Origin: an uncultured Muribaculum sp.
GTDB taxonomy: Bacteria; Bacteroidota; Bacteroidia; Bacteroidales; Muribaculaceae
Direction of reading: 5' to 3'
NCBI GenBank assembly: GCA_910578785.1
Contig: CAJTSJ010000004.1
Location: 1 to 64,000 of the forward strand
DNA length: 64,000 nt
Part shown: in pieces, positions 52,571 to 62,072 of the stretch
Layout: every line of letters begins with the position of its first letter
Position numbering within the stretch: the stretch's first letter is position 1
Program-made: the position numbers and the translations under genes
The notes under the pieces: model-generated
The model's database searches: none
The model's input: only the letters and a program-made list of their open reading frames with translations
What the model was told of the DNA's origin: nothing

Positions 52571-53485
52571 TCACAATGCCTGCATCGCGCCGAGAATACG
52601 GTCGACCGAGGCATCCTTCAACAATACCGTGCCCGAACCGTCAAGCAGATAGAGCACCGGCATCTCCGGAAAATCGTATAGTTCGACCTCCGACAAATCA
52701 GCGAACGCATCGGTCCATCCGGCGGGAATTTTCACCATAGGGTCATTCAGCCATACATACTCTTCGCCGAACGGATAGACGGCAAGCACGTTGATTCTAC
52801 CCTCGCCGAGCAGGCGGTTGAGCGTGCCGTCCGTCCTTAGCTCCTCGATAGTGGCCGCGCAATGGTCGCATTCAGGGTCGTAAAACATCAACAAAGTCGG
52901 CTTGCCGGACGTAAACTTGTGCATTCCCACCGTAGAACCGCCTCGAATCTTCATGTCAAAGTCAGCCGACTCCGTCCCTATCCGGTTGCGCAAAGCCGCC
53001 TCAAGGAGATAATGCGGGCGGATACGCTCCGACTCTGACAGTACGGCAGACTCGACCGCAACGTTTAAAAACGGAATGAACATCTCTTCGTCGCGCATAG
53101 GCGAGCCGGACTCGTACAGATAATGCTCCGCAAGCTCCAAAATCAGTTTATAGGCATCGACATCGGCAGAAGCTATCTGCATCAGGTGGTCCACACCCGC
53201 CTGACGGCCGACGGCCGACGCATGGGGCATCACTGAAAAGAAGTTGACCAGATTCTGCTCCATGAAGCCGCGGTCGCGTCCACGCGATACATCGGAAAAG
53301 TCCATCGCATCCCAGAAGTGGGCCAACAGGTAGTCGGCACGGTTTACTGGGTTCGTCATATCCTTGGGCAATACCGGCAACGCGAGTTCCTCGACGGAAT
53401 CGGAAACGGGCCGGTCCACTGCCGGCACATCCACAATGGCCGACATCACACAGACGGCCAATATGCTAAAAATCTTAAGATTCAT
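52571..53485 (-). CDS. exported DUF5106/thioredoxin-fold protein
   Basis: A 304-residue exported protein. After a signal peptide (about 1-22), a helical domain of the DUF5106 type (about 45-170) precedes a thioredoxin-like fold with redox motif CDHC (FYDPECDHCAATIEEL), a cis-proline region at MPVLYLL and a C-terminal helix. It is expected in the periplasm, where such Bacteroidales proteins handle disulfide reduction or respond to oxidants; substrate unknown. It lies 30 bases downstream of the methyltransferase gene on the same strand. Confidence 0.8.
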   Translation of the reverse strand: MNLKIFSILAVCVMSAIVDVPAVDRPVSDSVEELALPVLPKDMTNPVNRADYLLAHFWDAMDFSDVSRGRDRGFMEQNLVNFFSVMPHASAVGRQAGVDHLMQIASADVDAYKLILELAEHYLYESGSPMRDEEMFIPFLNVAVESAVLSESERIRPHYLLEAALRNRIGTESADFDMKIRGGSTVGMHKFTSGKPTLLMFYDPECDHCAATIEELRTDGTLNRLLGEGRINVLAVYPFGEEYVWLNDPMVKIPAGWTDAFADLSEVELYDFPEMPVLYLLDGSGTVLLKDASVDRILGAMQAL

Positions 53486-53515
53486 ACCTGACGTTCTAAT
53501 TCTACAATATTCCTG

Positions 53516-54697
53516 TTAGTCTTTCGACAACACAAACATGACTTTGCCGCCGCCCTGAAGCGTAGTGGCTATCATGCGCAGGTCGCCTCCATCTTTGACT
53601 CTCAATTTATCGCGAAGTTTATCGGCAGTCCATCCGAAATTGCGCACCGCTACATTAATCTTCGGATATTGACGCGCAAAACGCTTCAGTTCCGACGATG
53701 CAAAGGGCACTACGCGGTCTATATGCCAGCGGTCGCCGGGAAAACCCTCAATTCTGTCTGTCGAACAATAGAGATGGGAATTCGGGTGAAGCATACCCAC
53801 GCCGAAACGCGAACAAAGCGTGCGCCACGGCGCCGCCTTCATCGTCACCTCCGACGGCTCATACAGGTAGTCACCTGCCTTGGGGACGCAGTAAAACGCT
53901 TCCGACTCGCGTTCCTCGACGGTTGTGAAGCTGAATGTATATGCCGGTGTCCATATCGTTATAGTCGGCACGGAGTCTTCGGGCCGACTCTTCTCTACCA
54001 CGGCAACAAGCTCTTTGCATTCCGTGCCGGTTCCCACCACGTACAGGGCCTTGGTTCCCGGCAGATCACGCAACGTCTGAGTCAGGTCAAGCATGGGCGA
54101 CGCTTTTACTATCAGCGTCGGAGCCACTGAAAATATAGCCCCAAGCAAAGAGGTCACATCTGGACGGCAGTCTGCGAGGTTGAACACACGCCCGCCGTCG
54201 GCGCTTCTGCGCGCCGGGTCGATAAACACGGCATCAAACCGTTCCTCTGTCCTGACTATAAATTCCGTGGAATCGGCGCAAACGGCCGTAACTTTATCCA
54301 ACAGCCCGAGCGCATCGGCATTATGGCGCAAAGCATCCACAAGCCGTTCGTCAAGGTCGACCGCAGTCACCGACTCTCCATGACGGGCCATGTGAAGCAC
54401 ATCTATGCCCAGACCGCTTGTCATGTCGAGTACCTTAATGCCGGATGGCAGAAGCGAAGCATGGAAAGCGGCAAGTTCATCGGAAGTAGACTGTTCAGCC
54501 GACAACAACGTGGGGAAACGGAAGGTGTGGCACTTCAGCTCATCAGAAAGCTTCCTGGCCGTGCGCTGACGGCACTCCACCTGCATGACGGCATCGTCAA
54601 TCCAGGGATACTTGCCGGCCCAACGAAGACGCAGGTCGTATGGATTTTCCCTGATATGACTGTAGACCCAAGCCCAGAACTCTTCACTATAAGCCAT
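53516..54697 (-). CDS. class I SAM-dependent methyltransferase with THUMP-like domain
   Basis: From 54697 the product has 393 residues. The methyltransferase core includes LDMTSGLGIDVLHMARHG (SAM-binding motif I), AVDLDERLVDAL and FIDPARRS (motif IV); the C-terminal part is the THUMP-like domain typical of Bacteroidetes members. An RNA target is likely from the THUMP-like domain but not established. The in-frame ATG at 54733 lies inside the pgk terminator, so the start MAYSEEFWAW is chosen. Confidence 0.85.
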   Translation of the reverse strand: MAYSEEFWAWVYSHIRENPYDLRLRWAGKYPWIDDAVMQVECRQRTARKLSDELKCHTFRFPTLLSAEQSTSDELAAFHASLLPSGIKVLDMTSGLGIDVLHMARHGESVTAVDLDERLVDALRHNADALGLLDKVTAVCADSTEFIVRTEERFDAVFIDPARRSADGGRVFNLADCRPDVTSLLGAIFSVAPTLIVKASPMLDLTQTLRDLPGTKALYVVGTGTECKELVAVVEKSRPEDSVPTITIWTPAYTFSFTTVEERESEAFYCVPKAGDYLYEPSEVTMKAAPWRTLCSRFGVGMLHPNSHLYCSTDRIEGFPGDRWHIDRVVPFASSELKRFARQYPKINVAVRNFGWTADKLRDKLRVKDGGDLRMIATTLQGGGKVMFVLSKD

Positions 54698-54713
54698 TTT
54701 GTCAAATTTTAGC

Positions 54714-54747
54714 AAAAAGGACATCGACGACAAGTGCGCCGATGTCC
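54714..54747 (-). terminator. terminator of pgk
   Basis: On the minus strand GGACATCG (54740-54747 complement) pairs with CGATGTCC (54719-54726 complement) around a 13-base loop, followed by five U. Confidence 0.8.
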
Positions 54748-54780
54748 CTTATCATAATAATTTCTTTAGTCCTTAGATTA

Positions 54781-56028
54781 TTAGCCCTTGATTGCAGCTA
54801 CTCCGGGGAGCACCTTGCCTTCGATGGCTTCAAGAAGAGCGCCACCGCCGGTAGATACGTAAGAAACCTTGTCGGCCAGACCGAACTTGTTGACACAAGC
54901 TACAGAGTCGCCACCGCCTACGAGCGAGAATGCGCCGTTGTTGGTAGCCTCTACGATAGCTTCTGCGATAGCGCGGCTACCGGCAGTGAAGTTGTCAAAT
55001 TCGAATACACCGGCAGGACCGTTCCAGAGAATAGTCTTGGAAGGAACGATAGCTGCGGCAAATGCCTTGCGGGTCTCGGGACCTGCATCAAGACCTTCCC
55101 ATCCGTCAGGTATGTCGTTGCAGGGGCAGATCATAGTCTTGGCGTCGTTGCTGAACGAGTCGGCGGCCACGCAGTCTGTACCGAGAATCAGGTTTACACC
55201 CTTTTCCTTAGCTTTCTTGATGATGTCGAGAGCCAGGTCAAGCTTGTCGTCCTCTACGATAGAGTTACCGATTTTACCACCCTGAGCCTTGGCGAAAGTA
55301 TAAGTCATACCACCGCAAAGAATCAAGTTGTCAACCTTGTCCATAAGGTTCTCGATGATACCGATCTTGGTAGACACCTTAGAGCCGCCCATGATAGCGG
55401 TAAACGGACGCTTGATATCGCTGAGGATGTTGTCGACAGCCTGAACTTCCTTCTCCATGAGGTAGCCGAGCATCTTGTTGTCGGCATCAAAGTAGTCAGC
55501 GATGACTGCTGTAGATGCGTGCTTGCGGTGAGCTGTACCGAATGCGTCGTTAACGTATACGTCGGCGTAGCTTGCGAGTTTCTTTGCGAACTCCTTCTGA
55601 CGGCCCTTCATCTCCTTCTTGGCTTCGTCATAAGCGGGATCCGCCTTGTCGATGCCTACAGGCTTGCCTTCTTCCTCGGGATAGAAGCGGAGGTTTTCAA
55701 GAAGCAGGACTTCACCGGGCTTGAGGTTGGCGGCGGCTTCAGAAGCGTCGGCGCAGTCGGGGGCGAACTTAACGTCGCAGCCGAGAGCCTTGGCTACATC
55801 GTCCTTAATCTGTGACAGCGAGAACTTAGGATTAACCTTGCCTTTGGGCTTGCCCATGTGCGACATGATGATGAGGCTGCCTCCGTCGGCAAGAATTTTC
55901 TTCAAAGTGGGGAGAGCGCCACGGATACGGGTGTCGTCAGTGATCTTTCCGTTTTCGTCCAGGGGCACATTGAAGTCCACACGGACTATTGCCTTTTTGC
56001 CGGCAAAGTTGTAGTTGTCAATTTTCAT
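54781..56028 (-). CDS. pgk: phosphoglycerate kinase
   Basis: Glycolytic enzyme transferring phosphate from 1,3-bisphosphoglycerate to ADP. The 415-residue protein shows the signature VRVDFNVPLDENGKI, the substrate-binding SHMGKPKG, the hinge and ATP-site segments MGGSKVSTKIGIIENL and WNGPAGVFEFDNFTAGS, and GGGDSVACVNKFG. Own promoter (56105-56135) and terminator. Confidence 0.98.
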   Translation of the reverse strand: MKIDNYNFAGKKAIVRVDFNVPLDENGKITDDTRIRGALPTLKKILADGGSLIIMSHMGKPKGKVNPKFSLSQIKDDVAKALGCDVKFAPDCADASEAAANLKPGEVLLLENLRFYPEEEGKPVGIDKADPAYDEAKKEMKGRQKEFAKKLASYADVYVNDAFGTAHRKHASTAVIADYFDADNKMLGYLMEKEVQAVDNILSDIKRPFTAIMGGSKVSTKIGIIENLMDKVDNLILCGGMTYTFAKAQGGKIGNSIVEDDKLDLALDIIKKAKEKGVNLILGTDCVAADSFSNDAKTMICPCNDIPDGWEGLDAGPETRKAFAAAIVPSKTILWNGPAGVFEFDNFTAGSRAIAEAIVEATNNGAFSLVGGGDSVACVNKFGLADKVSYVSTGGGALLEAIEGKVLPGVAAIKG

Positions 56029-56104
56029 TGTTGAATATATTTATTTAGAACGTTTATATACTTCGATTCTGGTATTATGCGAATTATTCGAATTCTTGAT
56101 ATTG

Positions 56105-56135
56105 CAAAATTAATGAGTTATTTCTTTAATCGCAA
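56105..56135 (-). promoter_or_regulatory. pgk promoter
   Basis: On the minus strand TTG (56133-56135), 20 bases, TAATTTTG (56105-56112). Confidence 0.65.
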
Positions 56136-56189
56136 TTAAAAATTCTTGTTTTTTGTTGCCGGACTGCCAAATTTGGTTGTTTCCCCGAA

Positions 56190-57005
56190 TTATTTAAGCA
56201 GTTCCGCCATCTGGTCGCGCAGTTTCGAAGCCTCGCGAGCGGCGGCCTCTGCAAAATCTTCTCCGTTCGAGGCATATATGATGCCGCGCGACGAGTTTAC
56301 CAGCAGTCCGCAGTCCTCTATCATTCCATACTTGGCCACCTCCTCAAGACTTCCGCCCTGGGCACCTACACCAGGCACAAGGAGGAAACTGTCAGGAGCC
56401 ACGGCGCGTATGTCCTTGAACATAACGCCCTGGGTAGCGCCGACCACATACATCATCTCGTCGGGACCGGCCCAAGTCTGAGACTTCATAATCACATTCT
56501 CAAACAGACGCTTGCCGTCGGCTTCCTGCATGAACTGGAAGTCATGGCTTCCCTTGTTGGAAGTGAGCGCAAGCAGAATCACCCACTTGCCATCATAGCC
56601 AAGGAACGGAGTCACGCTGTCCTCGCCCATGTACGGGGCCACAGTGATGGCATCCACGTCAAGATGCTCGAAGAAGCTGCGCGCATAAAGCTTCGAGGTA
56701 TTGCCGATGTCGCCTCGCTTGGCGTCGGCTATGATAAACTGGTCGGGATAGTTCTCTTTAAGATACTTGACAGTGGCCTCCAAAGCGGTCCAGCCTTCTA
56801 CTCCGAGGCTCTCATAAAACGCCAGATTAGGCTTGTAGGCCACGCAATATGGCGCCGTAGCATCGATTATAGCCTTGTTGAAGGCGAAAATAGGATTTTC
56901 TTCACGAAGAAGATGTTCAGGAATCTTCTTGATATCCGTGTCAAGTCCCACGCAGAGGAATGAGCCCTTACGGCGGATGTTTTCAACTAATTCTTTACGC
57001 TTCAT
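56190..57005 (-). CDS. pyrF: orotidine-5'-phosphate decarboxylase
   Basis: Last step of UMP synthesis. The 271-residue protein belongs to the longer (type 2) bacterial group: SFLCVGLDTDIKKIP near the N-terminus and the catalytic Lys-Asp-Lys set in IIADAKRGDIGNT, with VTVAPYMG-like sequence before LLALTSNKG. Last gene of a prfA - DUF4153 - pyrF operon, starting two bases after the DUF4153 stop. Confidence 0.95.
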   Translation of the reverse strand: MKRKELVENIRRKGSFLCVGLDTDIKKIPEHLLREENPIFAFNKAIIDATAPYCVAYKPNLAFYESLGVEGWTALEATVKYLKENYPDQFIIADAKRGDIGNTSKLYARSFFEHLDVDAITVAPYMGEDSVTPFLGYDGKWVILLALTSNKGSHDFQFMQEADGKRLFENVIMKSQTWAGPDEMMYVVGATQGVMFKDIRAVAPDSFLLVPGVGAQGGSLEEVAKYGMIEDCGLLVNSSRGIIYASNGEDFAEAAAREASKLRDQMAELLK

Positions 57006-57007
57006 AG

Positions 57008-58624
57008 TTATTTCTTATTTTGTCCATTTACCTTTTTAGTATATCTATAGGGTTCTTTAAAGAACATGTACCCGTTTATCTGAAGGCGCTCGACCATCGT
57101 TTCATTCTTAAACGAGACCACAATGTTTGTTGTCATAAGCATCGCTCCGCTTTCTGACGAAAAACATTGGGGCTTCAACATCGACAACTTCGACACGGCA
57201 GACAGCGAATCAAGGTCAAACGACAATTGTTCGCCTTTGACATCAAAAGACACCGAACCGTCGACTACAGGCAAATCGTAGATTCCTATATCCACCGGGC
57301 GCATCTGCCTGTACCCGGAAGGTATATTGACCGGAGTGCTCAGATTGCGGCATTGAACCTTTATCATCGGAGGAACCCATACATCCTCAATCGTATCAGT
57401 CGGCACCACCTCTATGACCGACTCATCGGCAGACATGCCACTTTCATCAATTTTTATCGAACCGTGACACAGCGATGCATAGTTCGCATAAGGCATAACG
57501 GATGTAAGCAAGAATATCGCCGCTGTGGCTATCAACAGGTTGCAGACATGCCGTCCACGAGATGCTATCAGACATACAGCCACCGCATACGACCACACAT
57601 TGAACGTGAGCATATAAAGCCGCGGAGCCGTAAATCCGTATTGATGTATCCTATAGCAAAGCGCCACAGTCATCATGACCAAAGCCGGAATCATCAGGAT
57701 GGCAAGTATCACGGATATATTCTGGTGAGTATTCGTGCGCATCGGATAAATCAGCCACTGTGCAACCATGACTCCGGCAACGAACACTGATACCGGCCAC
57801 GCCACACTGTCCTTCGGCAGAGACAGCGTCAGCAATATCTTGACACCATATACGTATATTACCGCCGCATATATAAATATCAGCGGCAGAATAACGTAAT
57901 TGACAATGCCAAGATAGACACCGGTCAACCGGGGCATAAACAGATTTGAGCCGGGCATACGTATCCGCGACACAAACACCAGAGCCGGAATCACCACTCC
58001 TCCGAGGGAAAAGCAGATAAACAGCAACTCTGTAATGTTTGCGCCAAAAAACAGGCTTATCGTGCCCAATATAATTCCTGAAGATACGATGAATATGATT
58101 GAGACAAGCCCTGCTAACCCCAACGATGAAACCTGCCTGTAGCTGAACGCCCATGCCGAGTCAAGCGACTCCCTTCTTATTGCCGGCAGAAACAGAACCG
58201 ACACGACCGAACCGAACAGCAACGACACCTTACGCCACCATCCCGGTGACATCTCCCCTTCGACGAATGAGTACTCCTGATAATCGGGAGCAAGCATCAG
58301 TTCAAGAGTCAACAGCACGACCGCGACAAAAATTGCAATCATACGGGCATCGCGCCTGAATCTGTCACACCATATGCTGATGCCAAGTGTCGTTGTCACC
58401 ATAAGCGTGACATACCACCATATTCCAGGTTCCAGGCCGTTTCTTTGCTCCGCCATAATATCTGACGGACTGACGGACTCGAACACGGACCACAGAAAGA
58501 AAAGGCCAAGGCTCAGAACTACGGAAGGAAAATTTACAAAAGTCCTGCTGCAGGACTCCATAAAAGCCCGTGTGCTAAGCTTGCCTTTCGACGGGATAGG
58601 CGGTATGTCCGGATTGCAGTCCAT
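57008..58624 (-). CDS. DUF4153 polytopic membrane protein
   Basis: A 538-residue inner-membrane protein with about eleven hydrophobic segments between residues 30 and 400 and a C-terminal beta-rich soluble part of about 130 residues. The pattern fits the DUF4153 family, whose function is unknown. It sits between prfA and pyrF, 14 bases after prfA and two before pyrF, so it is expressed with two housekeeping genes without an evident functional tie. Confidence 0.8.
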   Translation of the reverse strand: MDCNPDIPPIPSKGKLSTRAFMESCSRTFVNFPSVVLSLGLFFLWSVFESVSPSDIMAEQRNGLEPGIWWYVTLMVTTTLGISIWCDRFRRDARMIAIFVAVVLLTLELMLAPDYQEYSFVEGEMSPGWWRKVSLLFGSVVSVLFLPAIRRESLDSAWAFSYRQVSSLGLAGLVSIIFIVSSGIILGTISLFFGANITELLFICFSLGGVVIPALVFVSRIRMPGSNLFMPRLTGVYLGIVNYVILPLIFIYAAVIYVYGVKILLTLSLPKDSVAWPVSVFVAGVMVAQWLIYPMRTNTHQNISVILAILMIPALVMMTVALCYRIHQYGFTAPRLYMLTFNVWSYAVAVCLIASRGRHVCNLLIATAAIFLLTSVMPYANYASLCHGSIKIDESGMSADESVIEVVPTDTIEDVWVPPMIKVQCRNLSTPVNIPSGYRQMRPVDIGIYDLPVVDGSVSFDVKGEQLSFDLDSLSAVSKLSMLKPQCFSSESGAMLMTTNIVVSFKNETMVERLQINGYMFFKEPYRYTKKVNGQNKK

Positions 58625-58638
58625 TGCGGAGCAAATAG

Positions 58639-59748
58639 TTAAAGTTCCGAAGCCTTGAGCTTTTCAGCGTTCTCGGCCACAATCAGATGGTCGATGCAGT
58701 CCTGTATGTCGCCGTCCATGAAGGCCGACAGGTTGTATATCGTGTAGTTGATACGGTGGTCGGTGATACGACCCTGCGGATAGTTGTAAGTACGGATTTT
58801 AGCCGAACGGTCGCCGGTCGACACCATAGTCTTGCGTCGCGAAGCTATGTCGTCGAGATACTTCTGATGCTCTTTGTCGTATATGAATGTACGCAGACGG
58901 CTCAAAGCGCGCTCTTTATTCTTAGGCTGGTCGCGGGTCTCGGTACACTCGATAAGTATCTCCTCGGTCACGCCGGTGTTGGGATTGCGCCACATGTAGC
59001 GCAGACGCACGCCCGACTCCACCTTGTTGACGTTCTGTCCGCCGGCACCGCCGCTTCGGAAAGTATCCCACTTGATTTCGCCCTCATTGATTTCAACGTC
59101 AAATTCTTCAGCTTCGGGAAGCACAGCTACCGTGGCGGCCGACGTATGCACTCGGCCCTGGGTCTCCGTAGCCGGCACACGCTGAACGCGGTGGACGCCG
59201 CTCTCATACTTGAGAATGCCATAGACACCTTCGCCGGTCACAGAGAACACAACTTCCTTGAAACCTCCGGCCGTGCCTTCGTTGAAGCTTGTCACAGCCA
59301 CGCTCCAGCCCTTCGACTCGCAATATTTGGTATACATCTTAAACAGGTCTCCGGCAAAGATAGCCGCCTCGTCGCCGCCCGTGCCGCCGCGGATTTCGAC
59401 GATGGCGTTTTTGCCGTCTTCGGGATCGGCCGGAACGAGCATCAGCTTTATCTGCTCCTCCATTTCGGGCATTTTGGATGTAGCCTCGTCGAGTTCTTCC
59501 TTGGCCATGGCGCGGAGTTCTTCGTCGCTCTCGTTTTCAAGCACTTCGCGTGCCTCGGCTATATTATCGATCAGAGTCTTGTATGCACGGGTGGCCTTGG
59601 TCAGCTTCTCAAGGTCCTTATATTCCTTCGTCAGGCGCACATAGCGCTTCATGTCGGCGATGACTGCCGGGTCGGTAATCAGGGTGCTGACCTCTTCAAA
59701 TCGGGATTCTATACCGTCAAGACGTGATAAAAGTGAATTTTCTGCCAT
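58639..59748 (-). CDS. prfA: peptide chain release factor 1
   Basis: Recognises UAA and UAG and triggers release of the finished peptide. From 59748 the product has 369 residues (MAENSLLSRLDG). The anticodon-like PAT motif (RVPATETQGRVHTSAATVAVLPE) and the catalytic GGQ loop (RSGGAGGQNVNKVES) are intact. The in-frame ATG at 59802 adds 18 unconserved residues and is rejected. First gene of the operon with DUF4153 and pyrF, divergent from tgt. No prmC follows. Confidence 0.97.
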   Translation of the reverse strand: MAENSLLSRLDGIESRFEEVSTLITDPAVIADMKRYVRLTKEYKDLEKLTKATRAYKTLIDNIAEAREVLENESDEELRAMAKEELDEATSKMPEMEEQIKLMLVPADPEDGKNAIVEIRGGTGGDEAAIFAGDLFKMYTKYCESKGWSVAVTSFNEGTAGGFKEVVFSVTGEGVYGILKYESGVHRVQRVPATETQGRVHTSAATVAVLPEAEEFDVEINEGEIKWDTFRSGGAGGQNVNKVESGVRLRYMWRNPNTGVTEEILIECTETRDQPKNKERALSRLRTFIYDKEHQKYLDDIASRRKTMVSTGDRSAKIRTYNYPQGRITDHRINYTIYNLSAFMDGDIQDCIDHLIVAENAEKLKASEL

Positions 59749-59817
59749 ATCAGAGTGTGGAAAGTCGTTATTTTCCGCGAAGTTACAAAATTCCTGCCAC
59801 AATTCGAGGGAAATGTG

Positions 59818-59825
59818 TAAATTTG
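59818..59825 (+). promoter_or_regulatory. tgt -7 element
   Basis: TAAATTTG (then C) fits TAnnTTTG and lies ten bases before the ATG at 59835, implying a very short leader. Confidence 0.45.
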
Positions 59826-59834
59826 CAGTTGATT

Positions 59835-60965
59835 ATGGAATTTGAACTACAAGCCACTGACCCTTCATGCAATGCGCGGGCCGGACTGATCACAACCGAC
59901 CACGGCACGATTGCAACGCCTATATTCATGCCTGTCGGCACTGTCGGCAGCGTAAAGGCCGTGCACATGCGCGAACTGAAGGACGACATCAAAGCCCAGA
60001 TTATATTAGGCAACACCTACCATCTATATCTGCGTCCCGGCACCGACATCCTGCGCCAGGCGGGCGGTCTACACAAATTCAACGGCTGGGACCGGCCCAT
60101 ACTCACCGACAGCGGAGGCTTCCAGGTGTTCTCCCTTTCAGCCAACCGCAAGCTGAAGGAGGAGGGCGCATACTTCCGCAGCCACATCGACGGCTCGAAG
60201 CACCTGTTCACCCCCGAAGGAGTGGTCGACATACAGCGCGCCATAGGAGCTGACATAATGATGGCCCTCGACGAGTGTCCGTCGGGCAAGGCCGACTACG
60301 ACTATGCCAAACAGTCGCTCGGACTGACCACGCGGTGGCTTAAGCGCGGATGGAAGCGGTTTAACGAGACGGAAGGCCTGTACGGCTACCGCCAGACCTT
60401 CTTCCCCATCGTCCAGGGATGCACATATCCCGACCTGCGCCGCCAGGCCGCACTCGAAGTGGCCGAACTCGGAGCCGACGGAAACGCCATCGGAGGTCTT
60501 GCCGTAGGCGAACCGGCCGAAGTGATGTATGAAATGATCGACGTCGTCAACGAGATTCTGCCCAAGGACCGCCCCCGCTACCTGATGGGAGTCGGAACTC
60601 CGGCCAACATACTCGAAGCCATCGAACGCGGAGTCGACATGATGGACTGCGTGATGCCCACGCGCAATGGCCGCAACGGCATGCTGTTCACCGCACACGG
60701 CATCATGAACATGCGCAACAAGAAGTGGGCCGACGACTTCTCGCCGCTTCAGGAAGACGGACCGAGCTTCGTCGACCGCGCCTATACCAAGGCCTACGTG
60801 CGCCATCTGTTCGTGGCACAGGAGATTCTGGCCATGCAGATAGCCTCCATCCACAACCTCGCATTCTATCTGTGGCTCGTAGGCGAAGCGCGGCGCCACA
60901 TCCTTGCCGGCGACTTCAAGCCATGGAAGGACGAGATGGTCGAACGCGTCACCCGCCGACTCTAA
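59835..60965 (+). CDS. tgt: queuine tRNA-ribosyltransferase (TGT)
   Basis: Exchanges G34 of GUN-anticodon tRNAs for the queuosine precursor. From 59835 the product has 376 residues. Catalytic and substrate motifs are intact: LTDSGGFQVFSL, GVDMMDCVMPTRNGRNG, VGEPAEVMYEM. The zinc site that normally reads CxCxxC before the conserved YxRHL is replaced by EDGPSFVDRAYTKAYVRHL, so three cysteine ligands are absent while the His (IHNLAFYLW) remains. The in-frame ATG at 59724 overlaps prfA and is rejected. Followed after 27 bases by the lptF/G-type gene. Confidence 0.95.
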   Translation: MEFELQATDPSCNARAGLITTDHGTIATPIFMPVGTVGSVKAVHMRELKDDIKAQIILGNTYHLYLRPGTDILRQAGGLHKFNGWDRPILTDSGGFQVFSLSANRKLKEEGAYFRSHIDGSKHLFTPEGVVDIQRAIGADIMMALDECPSGKADYDYAKQSLGLTTRWLKRGWKRFNETEGLYGYRQTFFPIVQGCTYPDLRRQAALEVAELGADGNAIGGLAVGEPAEVMYEMIDVVNEILPKDRPRYLMGVGTPANILEAIERGVDMMDCVMPTRNGRNGMLFTAHGIMNMRNKKWADDFSPLQEDGPSFVDRAYTKAYVRHLFVAQEILAMQIASIHNLAFYLWLVGEARRHILAGDFKPWKDEMVERVTRRL

Positions 60966-60992
60966 CCACCACAACAACTTCGACTGCTGACT

Positions 60993-62069
60993 ATGTTTAA
61001 GCGAATCGACTTATATATCATCAAGAAGTTCCTCGGAACATACTTCTTTGCCATTCTGCTGATATTGGCCATCACCGTGATGTTCGATGTCAACGAGAAG
61101 CTCGACTCGTTCCTGAAGGCACCGTTGAAGGCCACCATCTTCGACTACTTCATGAACTTCCTCCCCTACTTCGCCAACCAGTTCAGCCCGTTGTTCACAT
61201 TCATAGCCTGCATATTCTTCACGTCGAAACTGGCCGACAACTCCGAGATTATCGCCATGCTCTCGTCCGGCATCAGTTTCCGCCGTCTGATGAGGCCCTA
61301 CATGGTGTCGGCGGCCGTAATCGCCGCCCTGACATGGGTGTTGAGCGCCTACATAATCCCGCCGGCCAACGTGGAGCGAATCGAATACACCAACACCTAC
61401 GTTAAAAACAAGCGCGTAGACTACGGCAACAACATCCAGCTCATGGTGTCGCCGGGCGTCATCGCCTACATGAGCCGCTACGACAACACCACCAAGACCG
61501 GCTACCGCTTCTCGCTCGACAAATTCGAGGGCAAGAAGCTCGTGTCGCGCATGACGGCCAACACCATCAAGTGGGACTCGCTCTACCAGTGGACCGTGCG
61601 CGACTACATGATCCGCGACATCGAGGGAATGGAGGAGCACATCACCAAAGGTTCGCGCCTCGACACGACCATCACCATCGAACCGCGCGACTTCCTCATC
61701 TCCTCGTCCGACCAGGAGACCATGACCTCGCCCGAGCTGAACGAATACATCTCGCGCCAGAAATCGCGCGGAGTGGCCAACATCGAAGCCTTTGAAATCG
61801 AAAAAGAAAAGCGCATAGCCATGTGCGCCGCGGCCTTCATCCTGACCGTCATAGGCATGTCGCTGTCGTCAAAAAAGGTCAAGGGGGGCATGGGTATAAA
61901 CATCGGCATCGGACTCGTGCTGAGCTTCAGCTACATCCTGTTCATGACCGTGACATCCACATTCGCCGTCTCAGGCTACACATCGCCGTTAGTCGCCATG
62001 TGGATTCCAAACTTCATCTATACCATCATCGCCATCGTGCTCTACTACCGACGTTCCAACGCCGGCTGA
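60993..62069 (+). CDS. LptF/LptG-family lipopolysaccharide export permease
   Basis: Inner-membrane permease of the Lpt bridge that extracts lipopolysaccharide towards the outer membrane. The 358-residue YjgP/YjgQ-type protein starts MFKRIDLYIIKKFLGTYFFA, has three membrane helices near the N-terminus, a periplasmic beta-jellyroll (about 130-255) and three C-terminal helices. LptF versus LptG cannot be decided. It follows tgt, an arrangement common in Bacteroidetes, and ends three bases from the convergent folC stop. Confidence 0.9.
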   Translation: MFKRIDLYIIKKFLGTYFFAILLILAITVMFDVNEKLDSFLKAPLKATIFDYFMNFLPYFANQFSPLFTFIACIFFTSKLADNSEIIAMLSSGISFRRLMRPYMVSAAVIAALTWVLSAYIIPPANVERIEYTNTYVKNKRVDYGNNIQLMVSPGVIAYMSRYDNTTKTGYRFSLDKFEGKKLVSRMTANTIKWDSLYQWTVRDYMIRDIEGMEEHITKGSRLDTTITIEPRDFLISSSDQETMTSPELNEYISRQKSRGVANIEAFEIEKEKRIAMCAAAFILTVIGMSLSSKKVKGGMGINIGIGLVLSFSYILFMTVTSTFAVSGYTSPLVAMWIPNFIYTIIAIVLYYRRSNAG

Positions 62070-62072
62070 CAC

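Noticed and set aside
58687..59727. 346-codon plus-strand frame opposite prfA
   Set aside because: Shadow of prfA with no recognisable protein features.
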